A DNA stretch of 17,985 nt from Triangularia verruculosa (taxonomy: Eukaryota > Ascomycota > Sordariomycetes > Sordariales > Podosporaceae): contig MU864118.1 in NCBI GenBank assembly GCA_033296885.1, forward strand, positions 1-17,985, given 5' to 3'. This document shows positions 8,217 through 17,057 of the stretch, in pieces (the first letter of the stretch is position 1; every line of letters begins with the position of its first letter). The notes beneath the pieces are model-generated. The model was not told the DNA's origin and ran no database searches. It was given only the letters and a program-made list of their open reading frames with translations. The position numbers and the translations under genes are program-made.

Positions 8217-9000
8217 TCTTAGTTTATTAGTTTACCTATATAGAAAGTTATAAGTGTCGTATAGATATAATATCTTACGATTATTATAAAAGCAGTTTCT
8301 TTATAGCCATTTAGCATTATATTAAGCTAGCTATTCCTAATAGTCTTTAGCGATAGCTTTCGCTAAATCCTATATACGCTATATTTATTCGATAACTTTC
8401 TCCCTTTAATAATAAGCCTCGTTCTATATATCGTTATTATAGATATATATATATTTAAATTTAATTTAAAATTTATATATTCTTAACCGAAATAGTAAAG
8501 TTTTTAAAATTAACGTTAATTTAACTTATCGATATTTATTTAAGTAATTTATTAAGTTTAGGATTTTATTTTCTTTCGTTCGTTAAATAATTTAAAAATA
8601 GGTAGTATTTTAAAGTCGACGAATATTAACTTTTCTTACTTTTCGAACGGTAAAAAGCAATATAAATATATCGCTTAATTATAATTAATTAATTAACTAC
8701 GTATATTAATTACACTTATCGAAAATATTAATTAAAATAATTAATTTTAATAAAGTTCTAATAAATTAAATATTTTAATTAAAGTATAAAATAATAAAAG
8801 AAAACTAAAAATAAAAGAATGATAAAAATAATTCCTTTATTTTTATTAATATAAAAGTTATAACGTTATAAAGTAATTTATTAATTAATAAGGAAGTTGT
8901 TAACGTAGTAATAAATAATATAATAAGGGAGGCGTTTAAAAGGTTTAAATTATATCGTTATATTATATATATTATTAAGTTCGACGATTAAAGGCTATAT
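8217..9000 (+). repeat. R7, R copy lacking its 3' end
   Basis: Starts at the standard 5' end (TCTTAGTTTATTAG) and follows R to GACGATTAAAGGCTATAT at 9000, where R8 starts at once in the same orientation. It holds the best-kept 5' region of the forward copies, including the hairpin TTAGCGATAGCTTTCGCTAA near 8347-8366. Confidence 0.85.
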
Positions 9001-9820
9001 TCTTAGGTTCATTAATTTATATAGAAAGTAATAAATGTTATATAAATATAATATCTTACGATTATTATAAAAGTAATAGTCTCTTTATAACTATTTAATA
9101 TTATATTAAACTAACTATTTTTAATAGTCTTTAGTAATAACTTTTGTTAAATCCTATATATATTATATTTACTTACTAACTTTCTCCCTTTAATAATAAA
9201 CCTCTTTTTATATATCGTTATTATAAATATATATATTTAAGTTTAATTTAAGATCTCTATATTTTTAATTAAAGTAATAAAGTATTTAAAATTAACGTTA
9301 ATTTAACCTATCGATATTTATTTAAGTAATTTATTAAACTTAGGATTTCTTTTTTTTCGTTTATTAAGTAATTTAAAAATAAGTAGTATTTTAAAGTCGG
9401 TAAATATTAACTTTTTTTCACTCTTTAGATAGTAAAAAACGATATAAATATATTATTCAATTATAATTAATTTATTAATTATATATATTAAACGAAAATT
9501 AAATATAAAAAAGTAAAAACAGTCCTTTTATTTCTACTAATATAAGAGTTATAATATTATAAAGTAACTTACCGGTCGGTAAAGGAGTTATCGGTGCAGT
9601 AAAAAGTAATATAATAAAGGAGGTATTTAGAAAGTTTAAGCTATATTATTATATTATATATATTATTAAATTCGATAATTAAAAGCTATATATATATAAT
9701 AAATATAGAATATTATATAATATAACTTTAACCGATAATACCGGGCTATAAAGAAAACTAACGTTGGGTATAGTATTATTAAAGAACTTTTCTTTTTAGA
9801 ACTTTGTTTCTTTTAAAATA
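9001..9820 (+). repeat. R8, nearly complete R copy
   Basis: Runs from TCTTAGGTTCATT to AGAACTTTGTTTCTTTTAAAATA, the second 3' subtype. It is shortened internally like R5. It is joined head to tail to truncated R7. RIP-damaged; no TSD is visible. Confidence 0.85.
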
Positions 9821-9997
9821 TATTTAAATATTAAAGTTATATCGACTAAATATTAAAGGATATTATAATAAATAAAGGATATGAAAAGATATTAATAAAA
9901 TAAAAGAAATTATTCGAAAAACCGGAATATTAAGGATATAGTTAATAATTAATAGAAAGGTAATCGCTTATAATCGGGAGGAAGGAGCGATAATAGA
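9821..9997. other. AT-rich spacer with stray minisatellite units
   Basis: Contains scattered GGATATTA and GGATATGAAAAG units (from about 9855) that look like degraded members of the 10-bp array that follows. No gene is seen. Confidence 0.45.
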
Positions 9998-10072
9998 GGA
10001 TATTAAAGGATATTAAAGGATATTAAAGGATATTAAAAGATATTAAAGGATATTAGAGAATATTAAAGATTA
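9998..10072 (+). repeat. 10-bp minisatellite, forward array
   Basis: About seven tandem units of GGATATTAAA, with variants GGATATTAGA and AGATATTAAA. The inverted array at 10258-10307 has GGATATCGGA on its complement, so this array is explained as GGATATCGGA changed at C to T and G to A positions. Confidence 0.85.
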
Positions 10073-10111
10073 ATTAATAGGTAAATATGAAGATTAGTTA
10101 TATATCGTTAT

Positions 10112-10212
10112 TTGCTTATAGGGACCTAGGTCTTCGTAAGTAGGGGGGACGTAGGGGTTAAGAAAGTAGAGTAATTAATTTTAAATACTTTATAGACTTA
10201 TATTTAACTAAT
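10112..10212 (-). repeat. Repeat B2
   Basis: Inverted match to B1 (372-475), with GGGACCTAGGTCTTCG and TAGGGGGGACGTAGGGG on the forward strand. It contains a near-perfect 12-bp palindrome (GGACCTAGGTCT). Its forward frame keeps RDLG, GGR and RV.NF.YFI found in the reverse-strand frame at B1. It lies between the two inverted minisatellite arrays. Confidence 0.65.
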
Positions 10213-10257
10213 AATATAAGCCCTATAATATTATAACAATATAACTAACTTTATTTT

Positions 10258-10307
10258 TCCGATATCCTCCGATATTCTCCGATATCTTGTAATATCTTCC
10301 GATATTA
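10258..10307 (-). repeat. 10-bp minisatellite, inverted array
   Basis: Five 10-bp units, TCCGATATCC, TCCGATATTC, TCCGATATCT, TGTAATATCT and TCCGATATTA. The complement unit GGATATCGGA is the less mutated form of the array at 9998-10072, in opposite orientation, with B2 in the loop. Confidence 0.85.
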
Positions 10308-10704
10308 TTACTTTTTCCTTTTTATATATAACTATTTATTTATAATTTAATTATAATATACTTTATACTTTAACTTTATAATCGACTTTATGAATTCCTT
10401 CGTATTTAATTTATACTTCTTTAATTATTAAATATCCTTTACTATTTAATTTATATATTTATTATAGTTCGATTTCTTTAAAGTATAAAATATAAGTGTA
10501 AAGTTTATTTAAACGAAATTAAATAATTTATTTAAAGTATTAATTATTATTTTCTATATAATAATTATTACTTTAGTATTATCGAGGTATTTAAAGGGAA
10601 AGATTAATATTATAATATATTATATTAAATATAACGGAAGGCGAATCCTAAGTAGTATATTTCTTTTTTTTTTTAATATTCTTCAGGGCTTTTATTAATA
10701 TTTT
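10308..10704. other. AT-rich region without recognisable feature
   Basis: About 400 bp of RIP-like sequence with a T9-T11 run near 10665. I found no match to R, A or B and no convincing coding frame. The part to about 10440 weakly resembles the complement of 9845-9990 (AAAGGATATT blocks), so it may be a decayed arm of a larger inverted structure. Confidence 0.35.
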
Positions 10705-11009
10705 AATAGTAATTAATATAAGAATTATTAATGCTATAGTTAATAAATTAGGAAGAGTTTTATAAATATCTTTTTATACGTAAAAGTGTTTTCTTATAGT
10801 TTAAATATACTTTATATAACGTTCGATAATTCTTTATAGTTTTTTCATAGCGTTTATATTAAAGTATACGTAAGCATATCGGAAATTTAAATTTTATAGT
10901 AATTTTTAAGTACTTTATACTATATAGTATAGTAAGATATACTATATAGTATAGTAAGATATACTATATTATAGTTTAATAATGCTTTCTAGTATATATA
11001 GGCCCAGTT
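10705..11009 (+). repeat. Repeat A3, long RIP-damaged copy
   Basis: Aligns with A1 in the same orientation, including TAAAGTATACGTAAGCATATCGG and the 3' end GGCCCAGTTTTTACTATTTTTAT. In place of the A1 palindrome it has a 22-bp tandem repeat (10916-10970). S2 and S3 are inserted at its very end. Confidence 0.75.
10916..10970 (+). repeat. 22-bp tandem repeat in A3
   Basis: The unit TATACTATATAGTATAGTAA plus GA occurs twice in full (10916-10937, 10938-10959) and half again. Each unit contains an ACTATATAGT palindrome. Confidence 0.85.
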
Positions 11010-11023
11010 TTTACTATTTTTAT

Positions 11024-11085
11024 GTGTCCTAGAAGAAAATAATTTCTTAAAAAAAAAAGTTCTTTTACAAAGCTATACCCGGCGT
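11024..11085 (-). mobile_element. S2, 62-bp mini-element
   Basis: Flanked by perfect TTTACTATTTTTAT (11010-11023 and 11086-11099). On the reverse strand it reads from ACGCCGGGTATAGC through a long T-run to CTAGGACAC, the last part of R. The hairpin is weakened (GCTTT in place of GCGTT). It shares its second flank with S3. Confidence 0.82.
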
Positions 11086-11099
11086 TTTACTATTTTTAT

Positions 11100-11165
11100 G
11101 TGTGTCCTAGAAGAAAATAATTTCTCAAAAAAAAGGTTCTTTTACAACGCTATACCCGGCGTTGG
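11100..11165 (-). mobile_element. S3, 66-bp mini-element
   Basis: Flanked by the same 14-bp TTTACTATTTTTAT (11086-11099 and 11166-11179). On the reverse strand it starts CCAACGCCGGG and ends GGACACAC, one AC unit longer than S2. The hairpin AACGC (11146-11150)/GCGTT (11159-11163) is intact, and so is AGAAATTATTTTCT. CpA and TpG are undamaged. Confidence 0.85.
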
Positions 11166-11179
11166 TTTACTATTTTTAT

Positions 11180-11652
11180 AATAATAATACAGTTTAAACC
11201 TTTTAAACGCCTTCTTGATTATATTACTTATTATCGTACTAATAATTCCCTTATTACCCGGTAAATTACTTTATAACGCTATAACTTTTATATTAGCAAA
11301 AATAAAGGAACCGCTTTTATTACCTTTCTACTTTTAATTATCTTTTATTATTTTACATTTTAATTAAAATGCTTAATTTATTAAAACTTTATTAAGGTAA
11401 ATTACTTTAATTAATATTTTCGATAAGTATAATTAATATATATAGTTAATTCATTAACTATAATCAAAGGATATATCTACATCGCCCCCTACCGCTCGAA
11501 GAGTAAGAAGAAGCTGATATTCGCCGACTTTAAGATACTATCTATCTCTAAAACATTAAGCTAGCGCTGTAGAGGAGATCTCGAGCTTAATAAATCGCTT
11601 AAATGAACCTCGACGAATTAGATTAAGGTAAATTTAAGATACTTCTTTAATA
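11180..11652 (-). repeat. R11, middle part of R, partly unmutated
   Basis: Covers R from the GTTTAAACC block to the GATTAAGGTAAATTTAAG block on the reverse strand, with both natural ends missing. From about 11450 to 11640 it is far less RIP-damaged than any other copy (CATCGCCCCCTACC, GCGCTGTAGAGGAG). It is the best window on the original middle of R. It differs from other copies by at least one single-base length change near 11550. Confidence 0.8.
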
Positions 11653-13224
11653 ATACTTTATATTATATCTTTACTTTCTTATAAATATAGTCGGAGGTTT
11701 ATTAATCTTTAATAGTTTCGAGTTTGTAATAACTTTATATAGTTAAACGGATATATTTCTATTAAGCTTTAAGATTCTTTTTTAATAATAAACTTCCTAT
11801 ACTCGCAATATACTTATACTCCTTAAATTCTTTCATCGTTATACTATTTACTAAATTTTACTCAGTTTCCGTTATTAATATTCTTTATATAAATAACCGT
11901 TTTATTATCGGCCATATACTTTTCGACTATAATATAAAATAATATAAACAACTCCTCTATTTTCTCGCTTATAATAAAGCATTTTAATATTTTTATAGTC
12001 TTTTTAAATTTCTAATAAATTACATTAATAATAATAAAGTCTATTAATTATTTAAAGTATTTTATATTTTCCTCGATTATTTTTACTTTAAATAATATAT
12101 AGAAGAAATACTATTATATAATCGCCCTCGCCTATATATAGAAAAATACTTCTTTTAATAATCTATTTTATTATCTATTTTACTTTTCTAATTTTATTAA
12201 ATCCTAAATCGCTTCCTATTTTTAATTATATTTACAATTATTAATAATCTATTCTCTTTATTCGGTAAAATTAAAATCTATATTATAAAATTTAAACGTT
12301 AATCTTACTATAAAAATACTTTATATATAATAAACGTTTATTATTTCTATAATAATATACTTTTTACAGTATATTATAAAGCTTACTCCCATTATATTTT
12401 TTTTATATTATTCTATATTTTTAAAAATTCTATATTAAATTATCCCTATTATTTAATTATATTTAAAAAATTAATTAAATCTCCTTTAATAGTTATATCG
12501 TCTTTTATTTCTATTTTAAATTTAATTTATTGGATAAAATTCTTAAGTAAGTTAATAATTATCTTCGTCCTTTTTTACCGGTTATTAATAAACTAGGTTC
12601 TTTTCTTTATAATATTAATTTGGTCCTATCATTAACGGTTTATTATAATTAATAATATTATAATTTCTTTTTTTTTAAACTTTAATACGTTTATTTTTAA
12701 ATTTTAAAGATATTATTCGGCGTTAAATATATTAATACCTTAATAAAATCTTAATATAGGTTTAATAAAGTTAACGAAGAACTTTAAACTAAATATTTTA
12801 AAAATATAAATATAAATACTTTCGTTAATATAAACGAAAGCTTTTAATATTAAAATCCTTTAAATATCGGATAATATATAACTATTAAACGGTTTTTTCT
12901 TTTTAATAACTATTATAATTTCTATTAATATTTTTTCTTCCGAATTTACTTATAACTTTACTAAAGCTCTAATAAAATAAATAAATTCCCTGCTTTTTAT
13001 ATAGTAGTAGGGTTTTATAGTCCTTTATATATTAAAACGTATAAATATAACCGTAACCTTTTAAAAGTTTTATTTTACTATAAAAATCTTTATTTTATCG
13101 AGGTTATTTACTATTTATATTAAAATATTATTAATAATTAATCTTATATATATATTATTATGATAAATTCCTTTGAAAATAACCGCTATTATAATCTCTT
13201 TCTTATATATAAGATCAATGCTTT
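11653..13224. other. Unidentified 1.6-kb AT-rich block
   Basis: No match to R, A, B or S. The forward strand is T- and C-rich, so a coding strand, if any, is probably the reverse one. Between about 12280 and 11700 all three reverse frames can be read if TAA/TAG are taken as RIP-made, one of them giving a Gln/Lys-rich, helix-like protein followed by MADNKT and a NGNWVKF segment. Stop content therefore does not choose the frame. It is probably a RIP-destroyed internal part of a retroelement, but I recognise no reverse transcriptase, integrase or protease motif. Confidence 0.4.
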
Positions 13225-13235
13225 ATTATATTAAT

Positions 13236-13348
13236 CATGAAAATAGTAAAAGCTGGACCCGAAGCCCAGAAAGCTTCATCAAACAATGGTACAGTGTGCC
13301 CCACCACACTATATAGCACAGCGTGCGCAAAAATTACCCCAAGCTTCG
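13236..13348 (-). mobile_element. A5, 113-bp short A element with 11-bp TSD
   Basis: Flanked by perfect ATTATATTAAT (13225-13235, 13349-13359). On the reverse strand it runs from CGAAGCTTGGGG to TTTTACTATTTTCATG. It shares with A4 the core GTGTGGTGGGGCACACTGTAC, and the same end points to within a few bases. CpA/TpG are intact. Its first bases CGAAGC can pair with GCTTCG near the 3' end, closing the whole unit. Confidence 0.8.
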
Positions 13349-13398
13349 ATTATATTAATATTTTTTTTTTTTTAATAATTTACATATAGATTTATATA

Positions 13399-13643
13399 TC
13401 CTAAAAGAAAATAATTTCCTAAAACAAAAAAAGTTCTTTTATAATACTATACCCGGCGTTAGTTTTCTTCACAGCTCCGGTATTGTCGGTTAAAAGTCAT
13501 AGTACGTAATATTACGTAATGTCACGTGCTTATTACGTACCTGTTATATACATACAGCCTTCAATCGTCGAGCTCAACAATATACGTAATATAACGATGT
13601 GGCTTAAACCTTCTAGACGCCTCCCTCACCACTTTGCTCATTA
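13399..13643 (-). repeat. R14, 3' part of R, largely unmutated
   Basis: The last roughly 245 bp of R, inverted. From 13470 to 13640 it retains CpA/TpG (ATTGTCGG, GTCACGTGC, CTCAACAATATACG, CACCACTTTGCTCATT) and gives the best view of the original R 3' region. Flanking sequences on the reverse strand, ATAAAACCTATATTTA (5' side) and ATAAATCTATATGTA (3' side), look like one decayed TSD. That fits a 5'-truncated retroposed copy. Confidence 0.8.
13503..13528. promoter_or_regulatory. Cluster of ACGT-core palindromes in R14
   Basis: TACGTAATATTACGTA is a perfect 16-bp palindrome (13503-13518). TTACGTAA, a bZIP-type site, lies within 13512-13519, and CACGTG, an E-box, at 13523-13528. In RIP-damaged copies the flanking sequence decays, but TATTACGTAAT is still seen (R9, R10, R12). 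Function as a promoter of R is inference only. Confidence 0.35.
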
Positions 13644-14026
13644 AATATAGGTTTTATTTCTTTTAATATTTCTTAAAGTCTTCTCCTAAGTATAGTGAAG
13701 TCGCCGATTAGTAAAAATCGTCGGATTCTTTCGTAAGCGGTCTTATTTTATAACGTTTAATTTAGTAAATACTATAGTATTATATATTTATAAATAATAA
13801 TAAAAATAGTAATTATAAATTATAATAATGGTTTATAAAAATATCGGATAAGTAAATCGTAAATTATTAAGGAATAAATTTTCTGTAAATAAATAATAGG
13901 ATCGGGAAATTAATAGTTATATTTAAGGAGTTTTTTAAAAAAGAGTTTTTTATAATCGTTTTCCTTCTTTAATATAAATTAACTATTTTTATATTACTTT
14001 AATATTAATTTTTAATATTATATTAA
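13644..14026. other. Unidentified spacer between R14 and R12
   Basis: Moderately RIP-damaged. The part 13650-13760 has more GC (GAAGTCGCCGATTAG, CGTCGGATTC) and on the reverse strand reads as a short protein-like frame around 13660-13750, too short to name. The rest shows nothing recognisable. Confidence 0.35.
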
Positions 14027-14343
14027 CTTCTTTATTAATATAAAAGTTATAGTATTATAGAGTAACTTAACGGTTAACGAAGGAATTATCGGCGCGGTAA
14101 TAAGTAATATAGTAAGGGAGGCGTTTAAAAGGTTTAAACTATATTATTATATGACGTATAGTATTAAGCTTAATAATTAAAAGCCGTATATATATAATAG
14201 GTATATAATAGGTATATAATATTATATAATATTACGTAATATAACTTTAACTAATAATATTAGGCTATAAAGAAAACTAACGCCGGGTATAGTATTATAA
14301 AACAACCTTTTTTTAAAAAAAAACTTCGTTTCTTTTAAGACCC
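14027..14343 (+). repeat. R12, 5'-truncated R copy
   Basis: The last roughly 315 bp of R, from CTTTATTAATATAAAAGTTAT to AAACTTCGTTTCTTTTAAGA, with the hairpin block AACGCCGGGTATAG. A possible decayed TSD is ATTAATTTTTAA/ATTAATATTTCT. RIP-damaged. Confidence 0.75.
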
Positions 14344-14412
14344 ATTAATATTTCTATAGTTTATTCGAATATTTTTTTTTTTAAATTTAACAAAAGATTA
14401 TATAAATTTCTT

Positions 14413-15359
14413 TCTTAGTTTATTAGTTTATATAGAAACTAATAAGCATTATATAAATATAATATTTTACGATTATTATTAAAATAATAGTCTCTTTATA
14501 ATTATTAATATTATATTAAGCTAATTATTTTTATTAAATATCTTTAATAATAACTACTATTAAATACTATATATATTATATTTACTCGATAACTTTATCC
14601 CTTTAATAATAAGCCTCTTTCTATATATTATTATTATTGTTATTATTTTAAATATATTAATTTACGTTTAATTTAAAATTTCTATATTATTAATTAAAGT
14701 AATAAAATATTTTAAATTAACTTTAATTTAACCTATTAAAGTTTATTTAAGCGATTTATTAAATTCGGGATTTCATTTTCTTTCGTTCGTTAAGTAATTT
14801 AAAAATAAATAATATTTTAAAGTCGGTAATATTAGCTTCTTACTTAAATAGTAAAAAGCTAAATAAATATATTACTTAATTATAGTTGATTAATTAATTA
14901 TATATATTTTAATACGTTAATTATATTTATCGAAAATACTAATTAAAGTAATTTACCTTAGTAAAGTTCTTAAGATAAGTTAAATATTTTTATTAAAATA
15001 TGAGATAAAAAAAGAAAATCAAAAGTAAAAGAATAATATATTTAATAAAAAGAATCCTTTTATTTTTACTAATATAAGAATTATAATATTATAAAGTAAC
15101 TTATTAATTAATAAAGAAATTATCGGCGTAATAATAAATAATATAATAAAGAAGGCGTTTAAAAAGTTTGAATTATATCGTTATATTATATATACCGTTA
15201 AGCTCGACGATTAAAGGCCGTATATATATAATAGGTACGTAATATTATGTAATATAACTTTAACCGACGATATTAGAGCTGTAAAGAAAACTAACGCCGG
15301 GTATAGCGTTGTAAAAGAACCTTTTCTTTTTTTAAGAAATTATTTTCTTCTAGAATATA
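14413..15359 (+). mobile_element. R9, complete R element with 14-bp TSD
   Basis: A 947-bp copy flanked by perfect TATATAAATTTCTT (14399-14412, 15360-15373). It begins TCTTAGTTTATTAG and ends TTCTTCTAGAATATA, which fixes the true ends of the family. A TSD this long and the lack of terminal inverted repeats argue against LTR, Tc1/mariner or MITE origin. RIP-damaged; no certain reading frame. Confidence 0.85.
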
Positions 15360-15373
15360 TATATAAATTTCTT

Positions 15374-15769
15374 AATAAAAGTTGATATTTTACAAATTTA
15401 TTTATAAGATTTATTATATAGTTTAGTTTTTAAATAATACTAAAGTTAACTTCGTAATGATAATAAAGTTTAACTTAAAGATAATTTAAAAAATCAATAT
15501 TTTACTTTAAAATAAACTTTTAATATTAAAATATTTATAATAATAAAAATAATTAATATTTTAAAATATATAAAATAAAACTATTATAATAATAAAGCTA
15601 TTAATATATATATAATAAAGAAAATCCGGTATATTCGAGCTATAGGAATTACCGATATAACTTTTTTAATAAACGTTATATATATTAATATATATTTTAA
15701 ATTATAGTAATTAATAAATTAATTTAAAGTTATAAAGAATTTATTACTATAGTTAATAAATATAAAAGA
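15374..15769. other. Host sequence between R9 and R10 insertions
   Basis: Very AT-rich. It continues, with one TSD copy removed each time, into 14344-14398 on the left and 16740-16815 on the right, so it is one older sequence hit twice by R. A forward frame around 15600-15760 reads KKIRYIRAIGITDITFL and beyond with only TAA/TAG stops; I do not recognise it. Confidence 0.4.
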
Positions 15770-16725
15770 TCTTAGGTTCGTTGGTTTATATAGAAAGTGA
15801 TAAGTATCGTACAGATATAATATCTTACGATCATTATAAAAGTAGTCTCTTTATAACTATTAATATTATACTAGACCAGCTATTCTTAATAGTTATTTCT
15901 AATAATAACTTTCGCTAAATACTATATACATTATATTTACTTAACGACTTTCTCTCTTTAATAATAAACCTCTTCCTATATATTATTATTATAAATATAT
16001 ATACCTAAATCCAACTTAAGATCTATATATTTCTAACCGAAATAGTAAAGTATTTTAAATTAACTTTAATTTAACCTATCGAATTTTATTTAAACGATCT
16101 ATTAAGTTTAAAATCTTTTTTTTTATTAATTAAATACTTTAAAGATAAGTAGTATTTTAAAAGTTTAAAAGTTAAACTACTTTTAATTATGAATAAAAGG
16201 AACGGAGTATATATATTACTTCTTTACTATAATTAGTAGATTAATTAGCTATATATATTAATTATATTTATCGAAAGTATTAATTAAAATAATTTATTTT
16301 AGTAAAGTTCTTAACGTAAATTAAGTATTTTAATTAAAGTCTAGAACGGAAAAAGAGAATTAAAGGTAAAAGAGTAATATATTTAACGGAGATAATTCCT
16401 TTATTTTTATTAATACGGGAGTTATAGCGTTATAAAGTAATTTACCGGTTAACGAGGGAGTTATTTGCGGGGTAATAAGTAATATAGTAAAGGAAGCGTT
16501 TAAAAAGTTTAAACTATATCGTTATATTATATATATTATTAAGTTCGACAATTAAAAACTATATATATATAATAGGTATATAATAGGTATATAATAGGTA
16601 TATAATATTATATAATATTACGTAATATAACTTTAACCGACGATACCGGGTTATAAAGAAAACCAACACCAGGTATAGCGTTATAAAAGAACTTTGTTTT
16701 TAGAACTTCGTTTCTTTTAGGACTT
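15770..16725 (+). mobile_element. R10, complete R element with 14-bp TSD
   Basis: A 956-bp copy flanked by perfect ATAAATATAAAAGA (15756-15769, 16726-16739). It begins TCTTAGGTTCGTTGG and ends AGAACTTCGTTTCTTTTAGG plus ACTT, the second 3' subtype. It contains three tandem ATAATAGGTAT units near 16570-16605. Several TpG and CpG remain (GTTATTTGCGGGG). With R9 it defines the full-length element. Confidence 0.87.
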
Positions 16726-16815
16726 ATAAATATAAAAGAAAAGTTAAAGTTATATTAACGGTTATTAATATTAACGTAAAAAATATTATTAATAAACTAT
16801 ATTTAAAAAGATATT

Positions 16816-17057
16816 GTCACGACCCTGGCATAAGGATAAAAGTAACGATTAATTATAGGTAGATATAGGGCTAAAGGTATGCGGGGATTAATTAGGAAGT
16901 AATAGGAGGGAGCTAATTAATAAAGTAAGAATAAGTACTTAATATATATAAAAACTAAGTAAAGTAAGTAAAGTACTTAACGTACTTAAGGACTAAATAA
17001 AGGAAGTAAGAGTATTTAATATATTTAAAAACTAAATATAGTAAATATAATAGAAAA
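16816..17057 (+). mobile_element. Start of a Gypsy-type LTR, broken by R13
   Basis: TGTCACGACCCTGGCAT (from 16817) is the typical TG-start of many fungal Ty3/Gypsy LTRs. The next 200 bp are purine-rich, with C-to-T but little G-to-A change, and carry imperfect internal repeats (GTACTTAA, AAAAACTAA). It stops at about 17057 where R13 begins, so the LTR end, primer-binding site and internal region are not seen. It may belong to the same class as the integrase fragment at 5249-5629; that link is inference. Confidence 0.55.

Noticed and set aside
9998..10072. CRISPR-like array
   Set aside because: Units are contiguous 10-mers without spacers and the context is eukaryotic; it is a minisatellite.
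11024..11165. S elements as introners (mobile introns)
   Set aside because: No GT..AG borders in a consistent orientation, no branch-point motif, and S1 interrupts a decayed frame without splice-like ends.
11653..13224. Reverse transcriptase of a LINE that could drive R and A
   Set aside because: I looked for a Y.DD-type core and flanking motifs in reverse frames and found none that hold up.
14413..15359. R as a solo LTR
   Set aside because: The duplications are 14 bp, not 4-6 bp, the ends are not TG..CA, and 5'-truncated copies with TSDs exist.
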